Shown one piece after another: positions 1-7,465 of a stretch of 64,000 nt of DNA (positions are counted from its first letter, which is position 1; every line of letters starts with the position of its first letter). The translations under genes were made by a program, and so were the position numbers. Source of the stretch: Roseovarius mucosus DSM 17069 (lineage in GTDB: Bacteria > Pseudomonadota > Alphaproteobacteria > Rhodobacterales > Rhodobacteraceae); NCBI RefSeq assembly GCF_000768555.3, contig NZ_KN293984.1, positions 42,751-106,750 of the forward strand. The letters run 5' to 3'. The notes beneath the pieces are model-generated. The model did no database searches, was not told the DNA's origin, and saw only the letters and a list, made by a program, of their open reading frames with translations.

Positions 1-454
1 CCGGAAGTGAATCATGTTCTCATAACCGCGTCGAGGGCCGACTTTTTCAGCAGCCTGTTAAAGGTATGCTCAAGGAACTTCTGGCCGAAAATTGGCTGAG
101 CTTCTGAGAACCTGAGGTGCAAATTTCGCTATGAGTCATTCTGCAATGTGCACTTGAGCCTTGGCAAGAAGGCCTGCCAACAAACACGACAAGTTAGGTC
201 GTTCCAAGGGAATCTGGGTTCGGTCAACTGGCATGAAGCACCAAGACACTGTTAGACCGAGTCTAATAGACTTTTTCTGCTTTATAACAGGTACTTAGAT
301 TTGCGTGACAGACGTCTAAACAAGTGAAGGACAGCAAAAGTCCTTTCTTGAGGATAGCAACCGTTTTTGAGAACGGTCACCTCACCCTACCCCAGCAAAG
401 GTCAAACACACCTTCGCCTAGGGAAAATCAAACAAAACGAAAGGAAAATCCTCA
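1..454. other. Non-coding stretch with operator-like repeats
   Basis: No convincing gene. The first 99 bases are open in frame 1 but show no recognisable protein. Bases 42-60 resemble the terminal sequence common to many insertion elements, so a transposon remnant is possible but unproven. Between 252 and 319 the hexamer TTAGAC or its complement GTCTAA occurs three times (252-257, 261-266, 314-319), the first two forming a tight inverted repeat. A 6-bp stem hairpin (ACCGTT/AACGGT) lies at 360-377. The small gene at 455 follows, so this may hold its promoter and operator. Confidence 0.4.
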
Positions 455-859
455 ATGAAGGACCATAAAAGCACGCAAAAAGAAGCCGCAGAAACTCGCA
501 TTGCCGAAGAGGCATTTCAGAAACGCGTTGAACAAGGCATCACCGGAATTAAAACCATTCGCAAAGCGGCAAAGCCTCCTCTCAGCGATTACCTGATAAT
601 CGGGGAATATCTTTACTTCCTGTCGCTCGCCGTGCCGAGCACAAAACTCAGAAAGCAGAGGATAAAAGCTGAAAATCCCGAGATGCTCTTGCTTGATTCC
701 GCCCTCAGATCAAACTGCAAACGCCTTTGGGAAGCACTTGAGGGAATGCGCGATACTGACCTCCTACAGGCTCTAAAGATCGCAGATATAAATGACTACT
801 ACACGACGCATCCAGTCGTGATCATCAGAGACTATCGCGAGGCCAAGAAATCGGCCTGA
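455..859 (+). CDS. Hypothetical protein (134 aa)
   Basis: I do not recognise this protein. It is soluble and basic, with a Lys/Glu-rich N-terminus (residues 1-40) and a mostly helical body; no signal peptide, membrane segment or metal motif is visible. The ATG is preceded by an AAGGAAAA ribosome-binding site about six bases upstream, which supports the start. It is the first gene of a rightward run on the island (with 997-1524 and the DUF4062 gene), and a hairpin follows it. Composition matches the island rather than the host chromosome. It is probably an island accessory or regulatory gene. Confidence 0.6.
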   Translation: MKDHKSTQKEAAETRIAEEAFQKRVEQGITGIKTIRKAAKPPLSDYLIIGEYLYFLSLAVPSTKLRKQRIKAENPEMLLLDSALRSNCKRLWEALEGMRDTDLLQALKIADINDYYTTHPVVIIRDYREAKKSA

Positions 860-876
860 CGGTCCTCAACAGCTTG

Positions 877-903
877 CCCCAAGGTTGCATCGTGGCCTTG
901 GGG
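877..903 (+). terminator. Candidate terminator hairpin
   Basis: CCCCAAGG (877-884) pairs perfectly with CCTTGGGG (896-903) around an 11-base loop, 17 bases after the stop of the 134-aa gene. The following bases (TAATCTTT) are only weakly T-rich, so termination is plausible rather than certain. Confidence 0.45.
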
Positions 904-996
904 TAATCTTTACGCTCTGAGCCCCTGACGTGCCCGTGAGGACGCTGGGGGCCTCATTGAGCCCTAACCCTAACTAAACCAGAAAAGAGGCCTCTT

Positions 997-1524
997 ATGC
1001 CCTTCGATGCCATTGGCTCGGAGACCGGGTTCGTGTGTCCGGTCTGCTCCGAAAGTTTCATCAAGAAACGCTCCGACCAGAAATACTGCACCCCACACTG
1101 TAGAAAGCAGAATTATCAAACTCAGGACCGCAAGCAGAATCCAAAGAACGCCCAGTGCAGCCCTGCTGTTAAATGGATAAACCGGAGACAGCGCCAAAGG
1201 GCTCGCGAGCTTGCAGCAACGCTGTTCGGTATGCCTCCCAATGAGAGGCTTGGGTTCATGAAAAAGCTTATCGATGCCGCACGATCATACGATGCCAATC
1301 TTAGGAGCATCTTCACTGACCCAAGGCTGTTAAGAGCGTCATACCATGAACCATGGCTGTTTCACCGTAACTGCCCCGCTAGTTATGCAACGATCAGTCA
1401 AGCTGCTAACGCGTATTGTAAGCGCTTCTGGAACTCTAGCGTAGATCCCGTGATCCGAGGAGAAGTGCCAGAGCCACCAACGGGTGAGGTTTTTGTTTTT
1501 CCTAAAGCGTCGTCATCATACTAG
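997..1524 (+). CDS. Small zinc-finger protein of unknown function (175 aa)
   Basis: The N-terminal third holds a CPVC...YCTPHC pattern (C-x2-C then C-x3-C, roughly residues 14-36) followed by a basic stretch. This is typical of small treble-clef or zinc-ribbon nucleic-acid-binding domains in phage and island proteins. The rest (residues 50-175) is helical and unrecognised. An AGAGG motif precedes the ATG. It lies between the 134-aa hypothetical and the DUF4062 gene on the same strand, separated from the latter by about 250 bases, so co-transcription is uncertain. Family-level function cannot be named; DNA or RNA binding is inferred from the zinc pattern only. Confidence 0.6.
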   Translation: MPFDAIGSETGFVCPVCSESFIKKRSDQKYCTPHCRKQNYQTQDRKQNPKNAQCSPAVKWINRRQRQRARELAATLFGMPPNERLGFMKKLIDAARSYDANLRSIFTDPRLLRASYHEPWLFHRNCPASYATISQAANAYCKRFWNSSVDPVIRGEVPEPPTGEVFVFPKASSSY

Positions 1525-1775
1525 TATATGTCGAGGGGCATTGGTTTACGTCCATAGTTGCGGCCGTCAACAGCAAGGGCGGTGAGCCGTCGTTCTCTGC
1601 ATACGCTTGGACAATAAACGACCATCTTCAAAGCGGATCTTGCGAGACGTTTGCGCCTTCGCATTCATTGATCTTTGCTCGTATTTCTAGCTGTGCGGCA
1701 ACCACTATCATATCCCTAGCACGTACCGATCGCCGGACCTATACTGCGTAGTAGGGTTGCTAGCGAGGTATCGGT
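1525..1775. other. Non-coding gap before the DUF4062 gene
   Basis: About 250 bases with no supported gene or clear hairpin. It presumably carries the promoter of the large downstream gene; I see no confident -35/-10 pair. Confidence 0.4.
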
Positions 1776-4235
1776 TTGTCGGACAGTCTAAAGATAGTTC
1801 GTGTATTCATAGGCTCTCCCGGCGGCTTGGATGAAGAACGTCGCGCTGCTCATGAAGTCGTCGAAAGCGTAAACAGGAGCCATTCCGAAAGATGGGGCTG
1901 CCATTTCAAACTATTGGGGTGGGAAAATGCTGTTCCTGGATATGTTCGACCTCAGAGCAAAATAAACGAAGACCTTGATAGATGTGATTACTTCATTGGC
2001 GTTCTTTGGAACAAATGGGGTTCACGACCAAGCAATGATCCTTCCGGCTACACGTCAGGGTTTGAGGAAGAGTATGAAAGATCCAAGGCACGCATTGAAA
2101 GTGGATACATGAGAGACATGGCGATCTACTTCAAGGAAGTCGAGGTTCCGAGTGGTATGGAGCCAGGAGAAGAGATAAGAAAGGTACTCGATTTTCGGCA
2201 AAAGTGCATCGACGAGAAGAAAGTCTTCTTTAAGCCGTTTTGTGATGTTTCGGATTTCAAGGATGCCATCCGAGATAAGCTCGAAGAAATTGGCTGGAAG
2301 GAAACTGACATCCTCTCACCACAAATCCACCAAAGTAAAAAATCCAAGAAGGAATCCGATCACAATGATCTCATATTAGACTCGGCGAGCCAAGATGAGT
2401 GGCTAATTGAAGAGGAAGCCAGAAACTTCTTGTCAGAGCTAATTCAACGATCCCACGCATGGGAAGGAACGTCTCCACAAGAGGTGGCTCGCCTTCGGCT
2501 CATTGGCAATGCTATTTCAAGGTCGGGAAATGACGACAGCTATCTAGGGAACCATGATGCTAACCTAGTCTTCCAGCACATGCGGAATGAGCCGCTTTCA
2601 GATCAAGAGATCCAAGCACTGCTTGACTGTGGGGTTGTTGGATTTGAGCACCAAAATGTACCACTTTGGCGTTGGGTTGCACAGTCCCAACTCGGCGACG
2701 ACACCTATTACCGTATCAGAATCCTCGCAACCATTGGAACCGATGTCGAAAAAAGGAATGCAATCCGCATCCTAGAGCTGCTTGATCAGGCTATCCCAAC
2801 TCATGATGGCTATTTTAACAAGCATGGCGTCCTCACTACTTGGTTCGAAGAGGACACGGACAGTCGGGTATTTGACACTGCTTTGAGATTCCTTTCGGCC
2901 AACGGTCAAAGTGACGACATTCCGTTCATTGAGGCGGCCTCATCAAGCTGCTCACCACATCGTAAGAATAAGGTTGAGGGTGCCATTGTTGGCATTATGT
3001 CAAAATACAGCGCCAACGATGCTCTAAAGCAGCTATGTGACCGAAATGTTGACAAGCTTGACGACCGAATAGCCGATGGCCTTTTTGAGAGCCCACAGTC
3101 GCTTTCCTCAGAAGTTCTCAAGAAATGCCTAGCGGCTAAACCTGATCCGGTGCGGCTCCGGGCAGCCAAGATACTATCAATGCGGAACGAGCTAACACTT
3201 GATGACGCTCAGGAATTGTTGACAGATTCGAGCCTCGAAGTCCGGCTTACCGCATCTGAAGTTCTGGCACGTTTGGGGCATCCACTAGAAGAGGAAACAC
3301 TGAAGTCTGTTCTGACGGTTGAGAAAAGTGGTTTCGGGTTTGGGCTGGTCAGAAGCATGGAAACCGACAGGAGGTTTTTTGAAACCTACCGCTCCAACAG
3401 GCTTTCAGAACTTACTATGAGTGAGTTGCGTGATAAGGTAGAGGGTCCAAGCCTGTTCGTGGATCGAGAGTTATCAGTTCTTTACAACAAGTTTGGCGCA
3501 TCCATGCAGGATGAAATGCGGGCCAACCTTTCCGATGGTTTCAAAGGACACTTCGAGAGAAAACTTGAAGAAGCTAGACTAGCATATGGAGCTAGCAACA
3601 AAGTAGTCTTAGAAAGTGAGAAGCTTGGACCATTCCATCGGAAAGCGCTTTGTAGCGCCACAGTCGCGGCTCTCTGCAAGTTAATGAAACGTGACGATTT
3701 GGCACTGATCCGCACGACAATTGACCAATTCGAAGTGGACGCCAGTGAAAGCATTCTCAAGTATTTGTCTAAGTTTGGAGATTGGCAAGATATTCAGCGC
3801 GTCAAAAGTCTCGGCGACCACCCATCTGATCGCACAGGTCTCTTGAGTATTAGTCAGACAGAACTACCAAAGCAAAAGGCAGACGCGATCTATGCTTTAG
3901 GCAAGTTGTGTCTTGCAGATATGCTTGAGTTAGATCTGGATAACCAGATTAGAAAATATCTGCTGGCCGCTTTGCCGCAAAAGGCATTCAAGGATCTAAG
4001 CGATAATATTCTTTTGCGAGAGTTAAAACGCAGTCATGACGAGAGCCGGATAGTTTTTGCCCTACGGTGCGTGCAGTCATTGACTAAGTCGAGAACAACT
4101 TCCCTACTTGATCAATACGTGGACCGCGAGGGGCATCGCTTCTACAATAGTATTCACTGGCTCGACCTCGGCGCGGCCTTGCCAAGCACGATGGCGAAGT
4201 CAGTGGCTGAACGTGAATTGTCTAGGCGCTTCTAA
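1776..4235 (+). CDS. TIR-like DUF4062 / helical-repeat protein (candidate defence effector)
   Basis: This 819-aa protein begins at TTG, with GAGG about eight bases upstream. Residues 8-110 match the DUF4062 pattern: a first strand ending in SPGG (14-17), an acidic ER helix, a GWE strand, CDYFIGVLWNKWG (70-82) and SGFEEEYERSK (94-104). The glutamates at 97-99 sit where TIR-superfamily NAD-cleaving enzymes carry their catalytic Glu. From about residue 210 to the end the protein is all helical, with HEAT-like stretches (for example 455-510). No P-loop is visible, so this is not an ordinary STAND ATPase such as those often carrying DUF4062. No membrane segments. It is island cargo with integrase and resolvase nearby. 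An abortive-infection role is inference; it could also be a signalling scaffold. Confidence 0.65.
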   Translation: MSDSLKIVRVFIGSPGGLDEERRAAHEVVESVNRSHSERWGCHFKLLGWENAVPGYVRPQSKINEDLDRCDYFIGVLWNKWGSRPSNDPSGYTSGFEEEYERSKARIESGYMRDMAIYFKEVEVPSGMEPGEEIRKVLDFRQKCIDEKKVFFKPFCDVSDFKDAIRDKLEEIGWKETDILSPQIHQSKKSKKESDHNDLILDSASQDEWLIEEEARNFLSELIQRSHAWEGTSPQEVARLRLIGNAISRSGNDDSYLGNHDANLVFQHMRNEPLSDQEIQALLDCGVVGFEHQNVPLWRWVAQSQLGDDTYYRIRILATIGTDVEKRNAIRILELLDQAIPTHDGYFNKHGVLTTWFEEDTDSRVFDTALRFLSANGQSDDIPFIEAASSSCSPHRKNKVEGAIVGIMSKYSANDALKQLCDRNVDKLDDRIADGLFESPQSLSSEVLKKCLAAKPDPVRLRAAKILSMRNELTLDDAQELLTDSSLEVRLTASEVLARLGHPLEEETLKSVLTVEKSGFGFGLVRSMETDRRFFETYRSNRLSELTMSELRDKVEGPSLFVDRELSVLYNKFGASMQDEMRANLSDGFKGHFERKLEEARLAYGASNKVVLESEKLGPFHRKALCSATVAALCKLMKRDDLALIRTTIDQFEVDASESILKYLSKFGDWQDIQRVKSLGDHPSDRTGLLSISQTELPKQKADAIYALGKLCLADMLELDLDNQIRKYLLAALPQKAFKDLSDNILLRELKRSHDESRIVFALRCVQSLTKSRTTSLLDQYVDREGHRFYNSIHWLDLGAALPSTMAKSVAERELSRRF

Positions 4236-4726
4236 GCTCAGCAATCAAACTTTGGTGGCTGGTGGTGCTTTCCTCACCGTGACAGCGAAAGTTTAAAAGG
4301 CAGTTTTCTCGGGCCGCATTGCAGCAAAGCGATCCTTAGTCCAATGTCGGCTTTGGGCCGTAAGGGTCTGTCTATAGGCATGATGAGGACACGCGCGGCA
4401 CCGGTATATATTGAAACATTGGGCAGTTTTCTCCCGGAGCCCACCAATCTACCATCTGGGTTTTCGGAATGCCGTCGACAACAAATCTCGATAATAAGCC
4501 CAATAATAACCGCTCTTTTTTGAAGTCGATTTCTCTACCCCCCACCCCTTCTAGTACTCATGAAAAACCCAAGAGCCCAGCGCATCAATGCCCTGCCAAT
4601 AGACCTTGCCCATGTGTCAGCCTCAGATGGTGGCGCGATAGCCTGTCAGTGGAGTCGGTTTCGGCTTCTGGCAGACACCCTGCCTCAACATCTTAAACAT
4701 CAATGGCAGACAAGGAGGGCAATCAA
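4236..4726. other. Non-coding region between DUF4062 gene and resolvase
   Basis: About 490 bases without a credible gene; short open frames have no ribosome-binding site or plausible composition. It contains a 12-bp direct repeat (see 4299-4433). Lying immediately upstream of a serine recombinase gene, it is the natural place for a res/att-type recombination site, but no canonical resolvase site can be shown by eye. Confidence 0.4.
4299..4433. repeat. 12-bp direct repeat GGCAGTTTTCTC
   Basis: GGCAGTTTTCTC occurs at 4299-4310 and 4422-4433, 123 bp apart, upstream of the resolvase gene. It could mark an excision scar, recombinase subsites or chance. Confidence 0.35.
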
Positions 4727-5275
4727 ATGCTCATCGGATACGCACGGACATCGACCCTAGAACAGAAAGCAGGCTTAGAGGCTCAGAGAGAGTCACTGAG
4801 GGCCATTGGCTGTGAAAGGGTCTGGGAGGAGCAGACCAGTTCAGTCGGCCTCAGGGAGTCGCTCAGAGACGCTGTGGGCTTCTGTCGGGATGGTGATACT
4901 TTGGTGGTGACGAAACTGGACCGATTGGCACGATCTGTTCGGCATCTCGGGGAAATTATCGAAGAGCTTGATGGCAAGAATGTCGGCCTTCGTATTCTGG
5001 ACCTTGGGTTGGACACGACCAACGCCACGGGCAAGCTGATGCTCAATGTCCTAGGGTCTGTGGCCCAGTTTGAACGGGAAATGATGCTGGAACGTCAGCG
5101 TGAAGGTATCGCCAAGGCAAAGGCTAACGGCAAGTACAAGGGAAGGCATCCGAAAGCCCGAGAGAAAGCCCAAGAAATCACTGATCTAATCGCTCAGGGC
5201 GTATCAAAGCGAGAAATTGCCATGAGGTTGAATGTCTCAGAACGGTCAGTCTATCGCGTGGCATCAAGTGGATGA
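4727..5275 (+). CDS. Serine recombinase, resolvase/invertase family
   Basis: This 182-aa protein has the N-terminal resolvase catalytic domain: YARTST with nucleophile Ser9, the KLDRLARS segment with the conserved arginines, and a QFEREMMLERQREG linker helix. It ends in a short helix-turn-helix (REIAMRLNVSERSVYR). Size and layout fit small resolvases/invertases (TnpR/Pin type) rather than large serine integrases. The ATG at 4727 has GGAGG nine bases upstream; an in-frame upstream ATG at 4703 lacks one. It may resolve or invert a segment of the island or act as a plasmid-multimer resolvase from an ancestral element. The target site is not identified. Confidence 0.9.
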   Translation: MLIGYARTSTLEQKAGLEAQRESLRAIGCERVWEEQTSSVGLRESLRDAVGFCRDGDTLVVTKLDRLARSVRHLGEIIEELDGKNVGLRILDLGLDTTNATGKLMLNVLGSVAQFEREMMLERQREGIAKAKANGKYKGRHPKAREKAQEITDLIAQGVSKREIAMRLNVSERSVYRVASSG

Positions 5276-5363
5276 CACATATGGTGCCCAAGAACCCAAA
5301 GACATCTACACTTAGTGGATAAGCGATGCTGACAAATGGGGGCTCAGTGCAATATCCTCGTGT

Positions 5364-5549
5364 TTGAAACGGGCACGTAGCCATTCATCTATAAACCCGA
5401 ACTCTAAAATCGGAGGTCCCAATACATGCCATGACTGTAAATATTCAGATGGTCACGGTCTCAAAACGCCATCACCATCGAATAACAACTCAGAACAGTG
5501 CGACCACCAAGCAAAGCTAAAGGCTCGATACACTGGTCATAACCCTTAG
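5364..5549 (+). CDS. Possible small Cys-motif protein (61 aa)
   Basis: This 61-codon frame starts at TTG and encodes a CHDC...EQCDH arrangement (C-x2-C then C-x-H) that could bind one zinc ion. There is no good ribosome-binding site before the TTG, and the frame lies between the resolvase and the XRE gene on the same strand. It could be a genuine micro-protein or a chance frame. Treat as tentative. Confidence 0.25.
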   Translation: MKRARSHSSINPNSKIGGPNTCHDCKYSDGHGLKTPSPSNNNSEQCDHQAKLKARYTGHNP

Positions 5550-5565
5550 GAGACAATTGAACGCC

Positions 5566-5916
5566 ATGATGTCAGAAAAGCGCAAACAACGTAACAAAGA
5601 GAACCTTGGGAGCATTTTGAAGAATGCTCGCGTGAAAGAAGGCTACACCCAGAAGGCTTTGGCTGATGCTCTGGGTCTGGAGTACTACACCATGATCAGC
5701 CAAATGGAACTTGGGTATATCTCTATACCTGCAAGTCTCTGGACACCCATCGCTGACACGCTTCGAATGGACAAGTCTGAATGGGTCCTCAAGTGCGTTC
5801 TTGAGTACAGCCCCGAAATCTATCTTGCCCTTTTCGATCATCGTGGTCGCGCGGAAATAACTCAGGTTCTGAACGCACTCCGCAAAGGCGAACTGGACGA
5901 CCTTCTGAAGCGATGA
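5566..5916 (+). CDS. XRE-family helix-turn-helix regulator
   Basis: This 116-aa protein carries a Cro/C1-type HTH in its first 65 residues (ILKNARVKEGYTQKALADALGL followed by an ISQMELG recognition region). The C-terminal half is helical and unrecognised. AGGAG at 5548-5552 is 13 bases before the chosen ATG and only four before an alternative in-frame TTG at 5557; either start changes just three residues. It ends 63 bases before the integrase on the same strand, a typical position for an island regulator controlling recombinase expression or excision. Confidence 0.8.
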   Translation: MMSEKRKQRNKENLGSILKNARVKEGYTQKALADALGLEYYTMISQMELGYISIPASLWTPIADTLRMDKSEWVLKCVLEYSPEIYLALFDHRGRAEITQVLNALRKGELDDLLKR

Positions 5917-5979
5917 ATGGTCCAAACTCAGAAGTATGTACTCACTAAATACAACTTACCTTACTAGGAGGTAATATCC

Positions 5980-6993
5980 ATGAATCTCTTCAGACGCACT
6001 GATAGCCCTTACTGGTGGTATGTCTTCACCATTGATGGACAACGCTTCAGAGACTCGACCAAACGCCCCTTGAACGACAAGAAAGGGGCCATGGCTGTAA
6101 TGAACGCCGAATACACCAAAGCCCTGAACATGGGCCAGCTTGGGCACAAGCCTGAAATCACCCTAAAGGATGCTTTCGATCTGACCTTGGATGAGGTCGA
6201 GGGGCAGACCCTACGTGTCTACAAGACACAGGCGACCAAGCTTCTCAAGGTGCTCCCAAAGACCAAGCTGGCGTCAAGCCTTACCCAAGGTGATCTGGAT
6301 GCCCTACTGGCAAGACGTAAGAAGGCCGGAGAGCAGGGGAATACGATCAGGTGTGAGTTCAAGTTCCTTCGGAGAGCCTTGAGCCGGGTCAAGAGGACTC
6401 ACAAGGTCAACGCCGATCTGGAGTGGCCGAACATCAAAGGCTTCACCAAAACCCGGTATCTGTCCAAGGCCGAAGAGAGAGCCGTTCTGGCGCGTCTACA
6501 GGCAGGGTCTACGATCACAGATGCAAAGGCATATGAACTGTGCATCATCCTGCTGGACACTGGTCTGAGGCTCATGGAAGCGGTCGAGGTTGATTGGGTG
6601 GACATAGACATGACCAACCGGACCATTGAGGTCTATCGGACCAAGACCGGGATCGTATCAACGGTGCCTATCTCGAACAGGGTCTATGAAATCCTGTCCA
6701 GAAAGACGAACCAGCCCAAACCCTTTGAAAAGATGGAATGGGCTGTCAAAAATCTTCGCAAGGTTATCGGTGCAGAATGTAACCAAAGCAAAAGGTTGAT
6801 CGAACAACGAGGGAAGGCGACTATCCATACCCTCAGAGACACCTTCGCCTCACGGCTTCTGCAACAGGGCATGTCGCTGCACAAACTGTCGAAGCTGTTG
6901 GGCCATACCACGATCACTCAGACTGCCAAGTATGCGCAGCTTGAGAACTTGGACGTGGTGAGTGAAGCCCGTGAAATGATGGACGCAAGTTAA
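5980..6993 (+). CDS. int: Tyrosine recombinase/site-specific integrase
   Basis: This 337-aa protein has a complete tyrosine recombinase catalytic set: Arg197 (LDTGLRLME), Lys222, His283-x2-Arg286 (HTLRD), His309 (LLGHT) and nucleophile Tyr318 (TAKYAQ). Residues 1-60 form a small arm-binding-like domain and 60-150 the core-binding SAM-like domain. AGGAGGT lies eight bases before the ATG. Its 3' end is 300 bases from the 3' end of tRNA-Val, so the tRNA gene is the likely attachment site. Integrity of all catalytic residues suggests an active enzyme. Confidence 0.95.
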   Translation: MNLFRRTDSPYWWYVFTIDGQRFRDSTKRPLNDKKGAMAVMNAEYTKALNMGQLGHKPEITLKDAFDLTLDEVEGQTLRVYKTQATKLLKVLPKTKLASSLTQGDLDALLARRKKAGEQGNTIRCEFKFLRRALSRVKRTHKVNADLEWPNIKGFTKTRYLSKAEERAVLARLQAGSTITDAKAYELCIILLDTGLRLMEAVEVDWVDIDMTNRTIEVYRTKTGIVSTVPISNRVYEILSRKTNQPKPFEKMEWAVKNLRKVIGAECNQSKRLIEQRGKATIHTLRDTFASRLLQQGMSLHKLSKLLGHTTITQTAKYAQLENLDVVSEAREMMDAS

Positions 6994-7005
6994 AGGAGAG
7001 AGGAA

Positions 7006-7272
7006 ATGACAATTCTGGTGAACATATGGCTGACGATCTTTGGACCTCTGCTGATCGTCGTAGGTGTTGCAACCAACGGATGGATTGTTTCGGAGGTGGC
7101 ACCGGACCTGACGCCCAACTACATCTTGTGGACCTTCGTGGTAAACTTTTTGGCCCTCATTACCGCTTGGGGATTGTTCAAACGTATCTGGCAGAAAAGT
7201 TTTGACACGAAATTGACACGGAACAGTAAGTCCATACCTGAAGACCGGATCAGGATGGAACCAACTATCTGA
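7006..7272 (+). CDS. Small two-helix membrane protein (88 aa)
   Basis: The ATG follows an excellent purine-rich site (GGAGAGAGGAA) and starts 12 bases after the integrase stop, so the two are probably co-transcribed. Two hydrophobic segments (about residues 5-28 and 38-60) predict an inner-membrane hairpin, followed by a hydrophilic tail. I recognise no family. It is the last gene before the tRNA-Val 3' end, and its stop is only 20 bases from it, so the attachment site probably lies just beyond. Confidence 0.6.
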   Translation: MTILVNIWLTIFGPLLIVVGVATNGWIVSEVAPDLTPNYILWTFVVNFLALITAWGLFKRIWQKSFDTKLTRNSKSIPEDRIRMEPTI

Positions 7273-7292
7273 AAACATTGAGGAAATGGGCT

Positions 7293-7368
<76 letters not shown>

Positions 7369-7465
7369 GTGCGCTGCGTGATAGCCAAGCGGCAGGGCCA
7401 ACGCAAGGGGTTTGAATGCGGCGGGCGCAGGCTTTTGTGCCGGCCCGCCACTTGGGGCGTGGGAC

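Larger units (their letters stand above)
1..7292. mobile_element. Integrated genomic island at tRNA-Val (left end outside window)
   Basis: Everything left of the tRNA-Val gene is visibly richer in A and T than the rest of the window. It carries a tyrosine integrase (5980-6993) close to the tRNA 3' end, a serine resolvase (4727-5275), an XRE regulator and hypothetical cargo including a TIR-like DUF4062 protein. The island abuts the 3' CCA end of the tRNA, the usual target of tyrosine integrases. No second copy of the tRNA 3' end was found in bases 1-7292, so the distal junction is probably left of base 1. Seen: gene content and composition change. Inferred: single element and its right boundary. 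Confidence 0.75.

Noticed and set aside
4469-4696. 75-codon frame upstream of the resolvase
   Set aside because: Ser/Pro-rich low-complexity product, no ribosome-binding site, overlaps another frame; judged chance.
1-7292. Second copy of the tRNA-Val 3' end as left attachment site
   Set aside because: No match to the T-arm or acceptor sequence found in this interval, so the site is placed outside the window.
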